Below, piece after piece: positions 38,216 through 46,601 of a stretch of DNA of 57,787 bases; within the stretch, counting starts at the first letter, position 1; each line of letters begins with the position of its first letter. The translations under genes and the position numbers were made by a program. Under the pieces are notes generated by a model. The model was not told the DNA's origin and did not search any database. It saw nothing but the letters and a program-made list of their open reading frames with translations. Source of the DNA: Nonomuraea montanisoli (GTDB lineage Bacteria; Actinomycetota; Actinomycetes; Streptosporangiales; Streptosporangiaceae); assembly GCF_013363975.1 (NCBI RefSeq), contig NZ_JABWGN010000028.1, positions 1-57,787 of the forward strand, given 5' to 3'.

Positions 38216-38228
38216 GGCGAACTCGCTC

Positions 38229-38263
38229 TCTTACGGTGTAAGAACGTATCTTACGGTGTATGA
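38229..38263. promoter_or_regulatory. Two TetR operator-like palindromes
   Basis: TCTTACGGTGTAAGA (38229-38243) has TCTTAC/GTAAGA arms around GGT. TCTTACGGTGTATGA (38249-38263) repeats it with one change; start-to-start distance is 20 bases. The second overlaps the ATG (38260) of the TetR gene, so the regulator likely represses both itself and the divergent SnoaL-like gene. Confidence 0.8.
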
Positions 38264-38871
38264 GACGAGCGGGTCTGTCAAGGGAGCGGATTCTGGACGC
38301 CGCGCTGGAGCTGGTGGACCGGGACGGCGTCGCCGCGCTGTCCATGCGCCGGCTGGGCAAGGAGCTGGGCGTCGAGGCGATGACGCTGTACTACTACCTG
38401 CCGAACAAGGACGCCGTCCTCGACGGGCTCGTGGACCGCGCCCTGGCCGGGGTCACCGTGCGGCCGGAGGGGCCGTGGCGGGAGTGGGCCCGGGCGTTCG
38501 CGGTGTCGTTCCGGGCCGCGCTGCTCGCCCATCCCGGGCTGCTGCCGCTGCTCGCGACCCGGCCCGTCTCGACGCCCGGCGGCCTGCTGACCGTGGAGAT
38601 CGCCGCCGGAGCGCTGGTGGAGGAGGGGTTCAGCCCCACGGAGGCGCTGCACGTGATCACCACGCTGGCCACGTTCGTCATCGGGCAGGTGCTCGCGGAG
38701 GCCGGTCGCACGCCGGGGCACGACCAGCCCGACCCCGAGCCCCCTGTCGATCCGGCGCGCCACCCCGTCCTCGCCGAGGCGCTGGCGGCCGGGCTCGGCA
38801 CCCCGGGGGACCATGAGGACCGTTTCGTCTACGCCCTCGACGCCCTCGTGACGGGCCTCGCCCCGAGATGA
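38260..38871 (+). CDS. TetR-family repressor (tetracyclin-repressor C-terminus)
   Basis: The 203-residue protein has helix-turn-helix RERILDAALELVDRDGVAALSMRRLGKELGVEAMTLYYYLPNKDAVLDGL, and a TetR_C-type ligand domain (PF02909-like, WREWARAFAVSFRAALLAHPG). ATG 38260 lies in the second operator and shows almost no 5' leader. Target: the divergent SnoaL-like gene (inferred from operators). Confidence 0.92.
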   Translation: MRRAGLSRERILDAALELVDRDGVAALSMRRLGKELGVEAMTLYYYLPNKDAVLDGLVDRALAGVTVRPEGPWREWARAFAVSFRAALLAHPGLLPLLATRPVSTPGGLLTVEIAAGALVEEGFSPTEALHVITTLATFVIGQVLAEAGRTPGHDQPDPEPPVDPARHPVLAEALAAGLGTPGDHEDRFVYALDALVTGLAPR

Positions 38872-38885
38872 CCCCCCGACAGGGG

Positions 38886-39500
38886 TCAGGGACGCGGGCG
38901 GATGGCGTCGCGCAGGAGGGCCGCCACTTCCAGGTGTCCCTTGGCGACCGCGTGCTCGAACGCCGTCACCCCGTCGCGGTCCGTGCGCCGCGGGTCGGCC
39001 CCGGCCGCCAGCAGCAGCCGGACGACCTCCTGGAAGCGCTCCGAGCCGTCGCCCACGATGACCGTCTCCAGCAGCGCGGTCAGCCCCCGGTCGTCGATGT
39101 GATCCACGGCGGCGCCCGCCTCCAGCACCGCGCGCACGTAGTCGGCGTGGCCGCGCTCGGCGGCCAGGATCACCACCGTGGCGCCGTCGCGGTTGGCGTG
39201 GTCGAGGTCGGGCCCGGCGGGCAGCAGCGCGCGCAGCATGGCCACGCTGCCCGTCGCCCCGGTCACCAGCCACGGCGTGTCGCCCTGGTGGTCGGGCGCG
39301 TCCGGGTCGGCGCCGGCCGACACCAGGAGCTGCGCCACGTCCGCGTGGTCCGCGGCAGCGGCCAGGAGCAGCGGGGTGCGGCCCCGGGCGTCGCGTGCCT
39401 CCAGCCAGGCCCCCTCGGTCACGGCCTCGCGCACGGCGACGGCGTCGCCGCTGGCCACGGCCGTCAGCAGTTCCTCGTCGCGCACGCCTGATCCTTTCAC
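38886..39500 (-). CDS. Ankyrin-repeat protein
   Basis: The 204-residue soluble protein consists of about five to six ankyrin repeats: DARGRTPLLLAAAADHADVAQLLV, HQGDTPWLVTGA, NRDGATVVILAAERGHADYV, DDRGLTALLETVIVG and DRDGVTAFEHAVAKGHLEV. It is a protein-binding scaffold of unknown partner. The start is uncertain: ATG 39500 or a GTG (VRDEELL) six codons inside. Confidence 0.85.
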   Translation of the reverse strand: MKGSGVRDEELLTAVASGDAVAVREAVTEGAWLEARDARGRTPLLLAAAADHADVAQLLVSAGADPDAPDHQGDTPWLVTGATGSVAMLRALLPAGPDLDHANRDGATVVILAAERGHADYVRAVLEAGAAVDHIDDRGLTALLETVIVGDGSERFQEVVRLLLAAGADPRRTDRDGVTAFEHAVAKGHLEVAALLRDAIRPRP

Positions 39501-39656
39501 GCCGGAGCCCGCCGCTCGTGACGGGGCCGTCCGGCGCGTCGCCCACTCCTCCGGTGCGCCCCCACCCCCGCGCCGACCAGCGGCTTCTCACGAATAGAAG
39601 GTCCCACATCCCGGCGGACGCCACGCCGCCGGGGCGGCCGGAAGCAGCCCGCCGGG

Positions 39657-41312
39657 TCAGAGGGTGCGGAACTGGCGGGTGGCCGAGATGGCACCCGACG
39701 TGGTGGTGGTGAAGGTGCGCATCGAGCCCGCGAACTTCGACAGGTCCCACTCCGCCGGCCCGTGGTACCAGTACAGGTTGTCGGCCTCGTGCCCGTTGCC
39801 GGTGACCGAGGCGACGATGCGCGACCAGTGCTCCACGCCGTCGAAGATCACCGCGTACGGGAGGTAGCGGGAGAACAGCTCCACCCGGTGCTGCTCCGGC
39901 ACCTCGCCCAGGTCGCCGGAGAACAGGTACTCCCGGAACGTCAGCGTGTGCGCCAGCGCCGCCGACCCGCGGGCCGTCTTGGCCGGCATGTACTGCCCGC
40001 CCACGGCCAGCGCGCCGCCCGCGATGATCAGGGCCAGCCCGAGCAGCCCGTACGAGGTGAACCAGGCCAGCGCCACGGTGGCCAGCAGGCCCACGCCGAT
40101 GAGCGCCACCCCGGCCATCGTCCACCGGGTGCGCTCGGTGTCGGGCCGGCGGGCGAACCAGCCCTGCCTGACCACGTCGGCGTACAGGGCGTCGCGCACC
40201 TTGCCCAGGTGGCTGGCGAACGAGCCGGAGAGCTGCGACAGCAGCACCGCGTCGCGCCCGTCGAAGATCGCGTCGTAGAGCGCCCGCTCGTACGGCAGGA
40301 GGGCGGCGGGGTGCCCGGCCGGCAGCCTGACCAGCATCCAGTCGGGCGCGTCGTACGCCTGGCGGGGCTGCTCGTCGATCCGCAGGAACCCGCGCACGGC
40401 CAGGTCCACGATCGTCGCCGTCACGTCGACCACGTCGGCCTGCTCGTCCACGAGCGTGCCGATCTGGCCGGGCCGGACCCCGTCGGGCGGGGAGAAGTGC
40501 CCGTTCTGCACGGGCACGCTCTTGTCGTGCTTGTCGTGATCCTTCTCGTGGGCGACCACCCGGGCGTCGCGCCCGCGCGTCCAGTACAGCAGCCCCAGCC
40601 CGCCGAGCAGCAGCACGAGGAGGACGGCCAGCGCGCCGCCGGTGACGGTGTTCACCGCGAACGCGGAGGTCAGCGAGAAGCGCCGGTCCAGGATGGGCGC
40701 CCCGGCGCTGGCGCCCTTGGGGTAGGCCACGACGACGGTGAGCGCCTGTCCAGGGGCCAGGTTCTCCTGTTCGAACTCGGCCGAGGTGCCGGTGTGGTCC
40801 ATGGCGGCGGAGGTGCAGCCCACGGCCGAGGTGAGCTCCCCGGCGAAGCACGACAGGCTCTGCACCAGGCCCGGCCCGGCGACCTTGACCGTGGCCCTGG
40901 CGACGGGGACGCTCCACCCGTTCACCGCGAACCACCGCATCTCCTGCACGTTGCCGGCCGGCGTCACGGTGCCCTTGACGTCGTACTCGACCGTGGCGGG
41001 CGCCGTGACGGACAGCTCGTCGCCGGACAGCTTGCCGCCCTTGACGTTCGCGATCTGGTAGAGCCGGTCGTCGGCGTCGTCGTGGCGGGTGCGGGTGAGG
41101 AAGGTCCGGCGCAGCGCCCCCGTCGCGCCGGAGATCTTCTCGGTGACGTGCAGCGTGCCGTCCTTGCGGAGGGTCATCGTGATCTCGTCGGTCATCCCCG
41201 CGCGGGCGGCCTGCGCCGGGGCCGGGGTGATCGTGAGGAGCGTCGCCGCCAGGGCGGCCGGCCCCAGAACGGCGGCGCTTGTGGCGGCCAGCGCACGCCT
41301 GAATCCCGTCAT
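39657..41312 (-). CDS. DUF2207 membrane protein
   Basis: The 551-residue protein has a signal peptide (to about 36, ends AQAARA), an exported DUF2207 beta-domain with EKISGATGALRRTFLTRTRH and two cysteines, a membrane helix at about 215-240 (GGALAVLLVLLLGGLGLLYW), a cytosolic domain and two more membrane helices at about 365-405. The C-terminus ends in a Thr/Ser-rich tail. Function unknown; family widespread in actinobacteria. ATG 41312. Confidence 0.88.
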   Translation of the reverse strand: MTGFRRALAATSAAVLGPAALAATLLTITPAPAQAARAGMTDEITMTLRKDGTLHVTEKISGATGALRRTFLTRTRHDDADDRLYQIANVKGGKLSGDELSVTAPATVEYDVKGTVTPAGNVQEMRWFAVNGWSVPVARATVKVAGPGLVQSLSCFAGELTSAVGCTSAAMDHTGTSAEFEQENLAPGQALTVVVAYPKGASAGAPILDRRFSLTSAFAVNTVTGGALAVLLVLLLGGLGLLYWTRGRDARVVAHEKDHDKHDKSVPVQNGHFSPPDGVRPGQIGTLVDEQADVVDVTATIVDLAVRGFLRIDEQPRQAYDAPDWMLVRLPAGHPAALLPYERALYDAIFDGRDAVLLSQLSGSFASHLGKVRDALYADVVRQGWFARRPDTERTRWTMAGVALIGVGLLATVALAWFTSYGLLGLALIIAGGALAVGGQYMPAKTARGSAALAHTLTFREYLFSGDLGEVPEQHRVELFSRYLPYAVIFDGVEHWSRIVASVTGNGHEADNLYWYHGPAEWDLSKFAGSMRTFTTTTSGAISATRQFRTL

Positions 41313-41426
41313 GGCCGGACATCGTAGCGGCAACCGGCCCGTCGGCTTCGGGCCCGGCTCGCGCTTGAACAACCCGTTTAAAACAGTAAGTTGACATCAC
41401 ATCGTTCAGCGCTGCATCCTCGTCCC

Positions 41427-41858
41427 ATGTCATCGACCGCGGATCCTTTCACGCCCCCGCAGCCGGAGCAGGCGCGGGCGCATCGCGTCCACGCGTCCCT
41501 GTTCCGCATCGCCGAGCGGCACGCGACCACCCAGGAGCAACGACTCCGGCAGACCCACCCGTCGGCCATCGGGCCGCACGAGGCCGTGAGGCTGGTGTCG
41601 TTCCTGCTCAGCGGGGCCGCGCCGCTGGAGGACGGCGAGCCGGAGGTGGACCACGCCGACATCACCGCCGCGCTGAGCCTCGTCCCGCAGGCGCGCGGGG
41701 AGATGGACGAGCTGGAGGCCGGGCTCCTCCAGATGGCGCGCGGTCGCGGCATGACCTGGCAGGAGATCGCCTTCGGGCTCGGGCTCGGCACCCCGCAGGC
41801 CGCCAGGCAGCGGTACGAGCGGCTGGTCGGCCGCGTCGCACCGGACGCGGAGGACTAA
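41427..41858 (+). CDS. Small DNA-binding (helix-turn-helix) protein
   Basis: The 143-residue protein has a helical first part with AERHATTQEQRLRQ and a C-terminal helix-turn-helix-like segment MTWQEIAFGLGLGTPQAARQRYERLVG. Similar small proteins are annotated as DNA-binding in actinomycetes; ligand and target are unknown. ATG 41427. Its last codons and stop are repeated twice downstream, running into the stop of the convergent monooxygenase. Confidence 0.8.
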   Translation: MSSTADPFTPPQPEQARAHRVHASLFRIAERHATTQEQRLRQTHPSAIGPHEAVRLVSFLLSGAAPLEDGEPEVDHADITAALSLVPQARGEMDELEAGLLQMARGRGMTWQEIAFGLGLGTPQAARQRYERLVGRVAPDAED

Positions 41859-41890
41859 CCAGACGCGGAGGACTAGCCGGACGCGGAGGA
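41843..41890. repeat. 18-bp tandem repeat across the stop codon of the DNA-binding gene
   Basis: GGACGCGGAGGACTAACC, AGACGCGGAGGACTAGCC and GGACGCGGAGGA start at 41843, 41861 and 41879. The first unit carries the gene's TAA (41856-41858), the second a TAG in the same relation. A further GGACTAG provides the minus-strand stop of the monooxygenase at 41899. Confidence 0.85.
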
Positions 41891-41898
41891 GTGGCGGA

Positions 41899-42999
41899 CT
41901 AGCGGTCGAGGGAGATGGCCGTGGCCGCCCGCCGCACGCTCTCCTCGGAGGCGGCCCCGCCGGGGTTCTCCGTGGCCAGCTCCTGGTTGAGCCGGACGAA
42001 CGTCCGCATCCGCTCCTCGTACCGGTCGAAGGCGCCCCGCCGGTCCGCCCCCAGCTCCTGCGCCAGCACGTACGCCCCCACCATGGCGAGGCTGGTGCCC
42101 TGGCCCGAGAACAGGGAGGCGCAGTAGCCCGCGTCGCCCAGCAGCGTCACCCGGCCCGTCGACCAGTGGTCCATGTGGATCTGGGCGGCGGCGTCGAAGT
42201 AGAAGTCGTCGGCCTCCCACATCGCCTTCATCAGCCGCGGCGTCTCCCAGCCCAGCGCCGAGCAGTGCTCCTCGACCAGCCGCTTCTGCGCCTCGACGTC
42301 GCGGTGGTCGAAGGCGATCGGCTGCTCGGCGCCGAACCCGGCGTTCACCCGGATCGTGGCGTTGCCCGGCGCGCTGTAGACGCCGTAGCCGGCGTCTCCC
42401 TCACGGTGCCAGATCTGCCAGCGGTCGAGGTCGAGGAAGTTCGGCGCGCTGTAGATGGAGACGTACATGCCGAGGTGGCGGACGAAGCGCGACTCCTCGC
42501 CGAACGCCAGCGCGCGGACGTTGGAGTGCAGGCCGTCGGCGCCGACCACGTAGTCGAACCGCCGCCGCCCGCCCCGCTCGAACGTCACGTCCACGCCGTC
42601 GGCGTCCTGCTCCAGCGCGGAGATGGAGTCGCCGTAGATCGTCTGCGCGCCGCCGGCCGCGGCCGCGACGATGGCGACGAGGTCCTCGCGCATGATCTCG
42701 ACGTCGTCGCCGTCGAGCCGGCCGGCGCTGATCGTGTGCTCGGTGGTGCGCATGGTCTCGTTGCCGTCGCGGTCGACCATCGACATGCCGAGCATCTGGG
42801 TCCGCTTGGCGAGGACCTGCTCCAGGATGCCCATCCGCTCGGCCACGGTGACGGCGGCTCCTCGCAGGTCCACGGCCTGGCCGCCGCGGCGCGGGGCGGC
42901 GGCGCGCTCCACGATCGTCACGTCGAAGCCGTGCCGGGTCAGCCAGTGGGCGAGGACGGGCCCGCCGATGCCGGCGCCGGAGACGAGAACGCTGCTCAT
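41899..42999 (-). CDS. FAD-dependent monooxygenase (PHBH/TetX type)
   Basis: This 366-residue group A flavoprotein has the FAD dinucleotide motif VLVSGAGIGGPVLAHWLTRHG at the N-terminus, DG motif VVGADGLHSNVRALAF, and the second FAD motif RVTLLGDAGYCASLFSGQGT. It hydroxylates small aromatic or polyketide-like compounds, possibly antibiotics. ATG 42999. It is divergent from the GntR-TetR fusion regulator, with palindromic GTAC operators between. Confidence 0.9.
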   Translation of the reverse strand: MSSVLVSGAGIGGPVLAHWLTRHGFDVTIVERAAAPRRGGQAVDLRGAAVTVAERMGILEQVLAKRTQMLGMSMVDRDGNETMRTTEHTISAGRLDGDDVEIMREDLVAIVAAAAGGAQTIYGDSISALEQDADGVDVTFERGGRRRFDYVVGADGLHSNVRALAFGEESRFVRHLGMYVSIYSAPNFLDLDRWQIWHREGDAGYGVYSAPGNATIRVNAGFGAEQPIAFDHRDVEAQKRLVEEHCSALGWETPRLMKAMWEADDFYFDAAAQIHMDHWSTGRVTLLGDAGYCASLFSGQGTSLAMVGAYVLAQELGADRRGAFDRYEERMRTFVRLNQELATENPGGAASEESVRRAATAISLDR

Positions 43000-43025
43000 G
43001 GGAGACTCCTGTCTGTTTGGACGGT

Positions 43026-43097
43026 GTACGCGACTGAATGTACAGCGTATTTTGAGTGCGTACAACCAGCTCGGTGTACTATCCTGTACTAGTACAG
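43026..43097. promoter_or_regulatory. Cluster of GTAC-centred operator sites
   Basis: GTAC occurs six times in 72 bases (43026, 43040, 43060, 43076, 43086 and 43092), most as TGTAC or GTACA. The last pair forms the perfect palindrome CTGTACTAGTACAG (43084-43097). The sites lie between the divergent monooxygenase and regulator genes and probably bind the latter. Confidence 0.75.
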
Positions 43098-43115
43098 CGA
43101 TGACCAGGAGGTTCG

Positions 43116-44054
43116 ATGTCGGCTCCGCCGTACCTGCGGATCGTCGAGGACGTGAAGGCCCGGGTGGCCCGCGGGGAGCTGAAGGAGGGTGACCGGGTGC
43201 CCTCGACCCGGCGGCTCGCCCAGGACTGGGGCGTCGCGCTCGCCACCGCCGCCAAGGCTCTCACCGTGCTGGCCCAGGAGGGCGTCGTCAGGGCCGAGCC
43301 GCGCGTCGGCACGCTCGTGACGGCGTGGCGTCCCGGGACCGGCTCGCGCGGCCAGGCGGGCGCGCCACGGGCCGGGGGAGGGGAGCACGAGCTGACGCCG
43401 GAGCGCGTCGTCGCCGTGGCCGTCGAGATGGCCGACGCCGAAGGGCTGGCCGCCGTGTCCATGCGGGGCGTCGCCGGGCGGCTCGGCGTGTCCACGATGT
43501 CGCTCTACCGCCATGTCCGCGACAAGGACGACCTCGTCGGGCTGATGACCGACGCGGCGATCGCGGAGTTCCCGCTCCCCGACGAGCCGCCACCCGGCTG
43601 GCGGGCCCGGCTGGAGGTCTCCGCGCGCCTGCAGTGGGCCGGCTACCGCAGGCATCCGTGGCTGGCCTGGGTCACCTCGCTCACCCGGCCACGGCCCTCG
43701 CCCGCCCTGCTCCGGCACGCCGAATGGGCGCTCGCGGCGGTCGACGGCCACGGCCTCGACCCGGACACGATGATGCAGGTCCACATCCTGCTCTACAGCT
43801 ACGTCCAGGGCATCGCGGCCAACCTGGAGCTGGAGCAGCAGGCCCAGGCCGTCACCGGCCTGACCGACGAGGAGTGGATGGACCAGAACGCCCCGTACCC
43901 CGCGCTGCTCACCCTGGGCGCCTATCCCACGTTCGTCAGGGTGGTCGAGGACCTGGGCGGCGACTTCGAGCTCGACCTCGACCGGCTCTTCGAGTTCGGC
44001 CTGAGCCCGCTGCTCGACGGGCTGGCGCTGATCATCGAGGGCGGACGGGCCTGA
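43116..44054 (+). CDS. GntR-TetR fusion transcriptional regulator
   Basis: The 312 residues contain two DNA-binding domains. Residues 1-70 are a GntR winged helix (PYLRIVEDVKARVARGEL, PSTRRLAQDWGVALATAAKA). After a Gly-rich linker, residues about 90-150 are a TetR helix-turn-helix (VVAVAVEMADAEGLAAVSMR, LYRHVRDKDDLVGLM), followed by a TetR_C ligand domain. Two reader heads fit the multiple GTAC sites in its promoter. It likely controls the divergent monooxygenase. Confidence 0.92.
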   Translation: MSAPPYLRIVEDVKARVARGELKEGDRVPSTRRLAQDWGVALATAAKALTVLAQEGVVRAEPRVGTLVTAWRPGTGSRGQAGAPRAGGGEHELTPERVVAVAVEMADAEGLAAVSMRGVAGRLGVSTMSLYRHVRDKDDLVGLMTDAAIAEFPLPDEPPPGWRARLEVSARLQWAGYRRHPWLAWVTSLTRPRPSPALLRHAEWALAAVDGHGLDPDTMMQVHILLYSYVQGIAANLELEQQAQAVTGLTDEEWMDQNAPYPALLTLGAYPTFVRVVEDLGGDFELDLDRLFEFGLSPLLDGLALIIEGGRA

Positions 44055-44060
44055 TCACGT

Positions 44061-44822
44061 TCAGTCGCAGATCTCGACGCGCACCCGCCGGAAGCCGCGG
44101 CCCTTGCTCTCGATCTTGGCGACCCGCAGCCGGCCGATCTGCCGGGTCGAGGCCACGTGGGTGCCGCCGTCGGCCTGCGTGTCGAGCCCCACGATGTCGA
44201 CGATCCGCACGTCCGTCACCGACTCCGGCACCAGGTTGGTCGCGGTGCGGATGATGTCGGGGATGGCGAACGCCTCCGGCCGGGGCAGCACCCGCACGTC
44301 GATGCGCCGGTCGGCCTCGATCTCGGCGTTGCAGGCGGCCTCCACGGCGTCGCGGAAGCCCGGCGGCACCTCCGGCATGTTGAAGTCCATGCGGGCCGCG
44401 CCGACCGTGCCGCGCTCGGGCACGATCAGGGCGTCCATGTTGCCGCCCGTCACCAGCGAGCCGTAGTCGCGGAAGACCACCCCGCACAGCACGTGCAGCC
44501 CCGAGTGGGTGCGCATGAGGGCGGAGCGGCGCTCGTCGGCCACGGCCGCCCGCACCGTCGTGCCCGCGGGCGGGAGCGGGTCGCCCTCGGCCGGGATGAG
44601 CTGGAGGTCGTCGCCCTTGCGCACGCCCTCGATCCGCGTCTCCACCCCCTGCCAGAGCAGAGTTCCGTGATCGGCGGGCTGGCCGCCGCCGCCCGGATAG
44701 AATGCGGACCGGTCCAAGACGATTCCGTCGGGCGTGGCGTCGAGGACGACGGCCTCGAAGTCGCGAAGGTTCTGGTCGGCCAGTTCCAGCCTTCGCGTGC
44801 GTCCGTGGAGGTCGATGGTCAT
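44061..44822 (-). CDS. AlaX-like alanyl-tRNA editing protein
   Basis: The 253-residue free-standing editing domain hydrolyses Ser-tRNA(Ala) or Gly-tRNA(Ala). The N-terminal part has FYPGGGGQPADHG; the editing site has RTHSGLHVL (HxxxH) and DGGTHVASTRQIG. Length corresponds to AlaX-M forms. ATG 44822. Confidence 0.9.
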   Translation of the reverse strand: MTIDLHGRTRRLELADQNLRDFEAVVLDATPDGIVLDRSAFYPGGGGQPADHGTLLWQGVETRIEGVRKGDDLQLIPAEGDPLPPAGTTVRAAVADERRSALMRTHSGLHVLCGVVFRDYGSLVTGGNMDALIVPERGTVGAARMDFNMPEVPPGFRDAVEAACNAEIEADRRIDVRVLPRPEAFAIPDIIRTATNLVPESVTDVRIVDIVGLDTQADGGTHVASTRQIGRLRVAKIESKGRGFRRVRVEICD

Positions 44823-44851
44823 GGCGGCAGCCTAGAGCTCCTGAGGTGGCG

Positions 44852-45664
44852 ATGCGCGACCTGGTGCGTTCTCCCCTGACCGCATCGGCCGCGCTGATCC
44901 TGGCGATATGTCCCGTCATATCAGCATGTACGGCCAGCGCCACCGCGCCCCCCTCGGAAGTGCCCGGCCGCCCCGCCGCCGCCTCCCACGAGGCTGGGGG
45001 CGACGCCCGCGCGCCCGGCCTGCCCCAGGGGGTCGCCTCCGAGCGCTCCAGCGCGTCGTCCACGCGCCGCTCGCTGCCCGCACCCCCCAGTCGCCGCGAG
45101 CCCGGGGCGGCGCCCGTGATGATGGTCCTGGGCGACAGCTTCACCGTCGGCTCGGGCCCCGTGCCCGGCTGGCGGGCCTACGCGTGCCAGGCCGCCCGCC
45201 TGCTCGGCTGGCAGCCGGTCGTCGCCGGCGCGGGCGGCACCGGCTACCTCAACCGCGGGCGCGTCGGCCGCACGTTCCAGCAGTCGTACGAGGAGGAGCT
45301 GGCCTGGCGCCCCGCCCCGGACGTGCTCGTCGTCTCCGGCGGCCACAACGACCAGCGCTGGAGCGCCGGGCAGGTCGGGCGGGCGGCCACCCGGCTGGTG
45401 CGCGAGGCGCGGGCGGGCTGGCCCGCCACGAGGATCGTCCTCGTCGGCCCCATCTGGCTGGAGGCGGTCCCGGCCAAGGCCCTGCGCATCCGCGACACCC
45501 TGGCGGAGGTCGCCCGGCGGGAGGGCGTGGAGTTCCTCGACCCGCTGCGGCGCCACTGGGTCGGCGGCGACCCGTCGGCGGTGGTGCTGCCCGACGGCGT
45601 CCACCCGACGTCCGCCGGGCACCTGATGCTGGCCCGCTGGCTGGCCCGGTCGCTGCGCAGCTAG
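44852..45664 (+). CDS. SGNH/GDSL-type lipoprotein hydrolase
   Basis: The 270-residue precursor has a lipobox (ICPVISAC, Cys about 26), a Ser/Pro-rich linker, then an SGNH hydrolase domain. Blocks: VLGDSFTVGSG (catalytic Ser), GTGYLN, VSGGHNDQRW (block III) and LPDGVHPTSAGH (Asp/His). It is anchored outside the membrane; substrate could be an acetylated wall polymer or lipid (inference). ATG 44852 is preceded by GAGGTGGC. It is divergent from the AlaX gene by 29 bases. Confidence 0.9.
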   Translation: MRDLVRSPLTASAALILAICPVISACTASATAPPSEVPGRPAAASHEAGGDARAPGLPQGVASERSSASSTRRSLPAPPSRREPGAAPVMMVLGDSFTVGSGPVPGWRAYACQAARLLGWQPVVAGAGGTGYLNRGRVGRTFQQSYEEELAWRPAPDVLVVSGGHNDQRWSAGQVGRAATRLVREARAGWPATRIVLVGPIWLEAVPAKALRIRDTLAEVARREGVEFLDPLRRHWVGGDPSAVVLPDGVHPTSAGHLMLARWLARSLRS

Positions 45665-45677
45665 CGGGCCGGAGGGT

Positions 45678-46040
45678 CTACCAGCCGCCGTAGGGGCCGC
45701 CGCCGCGGCCCATGCCCTTGACGGCCGGCTTCACGTCGACGATGTAGACCACGGCGGCGATGACCGCGGCGATCGAGAAGATGCTGACCGCGCCGAGCCC
45801 GATGAACTGCATCCCGCCGACGATGAGGAACGCGTTGAGGAACGACCACGCTCCGGCCAGCGAGAACAGCGTCGCCAGGGCCAGGATGACCAGCCAGATG
45901 TTCTTCTTCAGCTTGCCCGCCGCGACGAACGCCGCCGGCGGCACCCGCAGCGCGTGCACCAGCCCGTAGGCCGACATGCCGAAGATGCCGGCGGAGAGCA
46001 GCAGGAAGAGGAAGTTCAGTCCGCCGTTGACGATGTCCAT
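45678..46040 (-). CDS. DUF2516 membrane protein
   Basis: The 120-residue protein has three or four hydrophobic helices and a Gly-rich C-terminus (KGMGRGGGPYGGW). It matches DUF2516, which in mycobacteria is encoded right after hbhA, the same order as here. Function unknown. ATG 46040. Confidence 0.88.
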   Translation of the reverse strand: MDIVNGGLNFLFLLLSAGIFGMSAYGLVHALRVPPAAFVAAGKLKKNIWLVILALATLFSLAGAWSFLNAFLIVGGMQFIGLGAVSIFSIAAVIAAVVYIVDVKPAVKGMGRGGGPYGGW

Positions 46041-46135
46041 GTGTGCGCTCCGCCTCACGCTCGCGATGAATCGGCTTCAGCCTAATAGCCCGTACCGGCC
46101 GCCGGGCACTCCCGCACGGACGGATGACGACCGAA

Positions 46136-46165
46136 AGGCCCGCCCCCGGCGACGGGGACGGGCCT
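46136..46165 (-). terminator. Terminator after the hbhA-like gene
   Basis: AGGCCCG and CGGGCCT pair outside a CCCCG/CGGGG inner stem (AGGCCCGCCCCCGGCGACGG and so on). It lies 13 bases past the gene's stop codon. Confidence 0.7.
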
Positions 46166-46178
46166 CACGATCGGACGG

Positions 46179-46598
46179 TCAGGCCTTGGCCTTGGTGGTC
46201 GTGCGGGTCTTCTTGGCCGGGGTGACCGGGGTGGCGACGGGCGGCTCGGCGGCCTCCGACACCTCCTCCAGCTCCAGCGCGGCCTCGCCGCTCACCTTGC
46301 TGACGGCCTTGCGGCCACGGGAGGCGAAGTCCTCGTAGACCACGAAGGCGCGCTGGGAGAGCTGGTCGGCGTAGCCGCGGGCCTTCTCCGGCAGCTCCTT
46401 GGCGAAGCCCTCGGCCTTGTCGGCGTAGACGCGGGCCAGCTCGGGCAGGTCCTTGCCGAGGTCGGCCCGGCGCGCCTGAAGCTTCTGGAGCTGCTCGGGG
46501 AGCTCGCGCAGCTTCTCGACGGCGTAGTCGCCGACGCCGGCCACGGCGTAGAACGGCTTGGAATCGGTGAGCTTCTTGACCTCGGTGGCGAGCGTCAT
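46179..46598 (-). CDS. hbhA: HbhA-like heparin-binding protein homologue
   Basis: The 139-residue protein has an N-terminal TLATEVKKLTDSKPFYAVAGVGD, a long coiled-coil middle (LPEQLQKLQARRADLGKDLP, YADKAEGFAKELPEKARGYA) and a Lys/Ala/Pro-rich tail (TPAKKTRTTTKAKA), the layout of mycobacterial HbhA. The tail would bind polyanions such as glycans. The XRE regulator upstream and DUF2516 downstream conserve the mycobacterial order. Confidence 0.85.
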   Translation of the reverse strand: MTLATEVKKLTDSKPFYAVAGVGDYAVEKLRELPEQLQKLQARRADLGKDLPELARVYADKAEGFAKELPEKARGYADQLSQRAFVVYEDFASRGRKAVSKVSGEAALELEEVSEAAEPPVATPVTPAKKTRTTTKAKA

Positions 46599-46601
46599 GG
46601 G

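Noticed and set aside
38278..41433. Minus-strand open frame of about 1050 codons over the TetR, ankyrin and DUF2207 genes
   Set aside because: Crosses three real genes in other frames and has no domain; a GC artefact.
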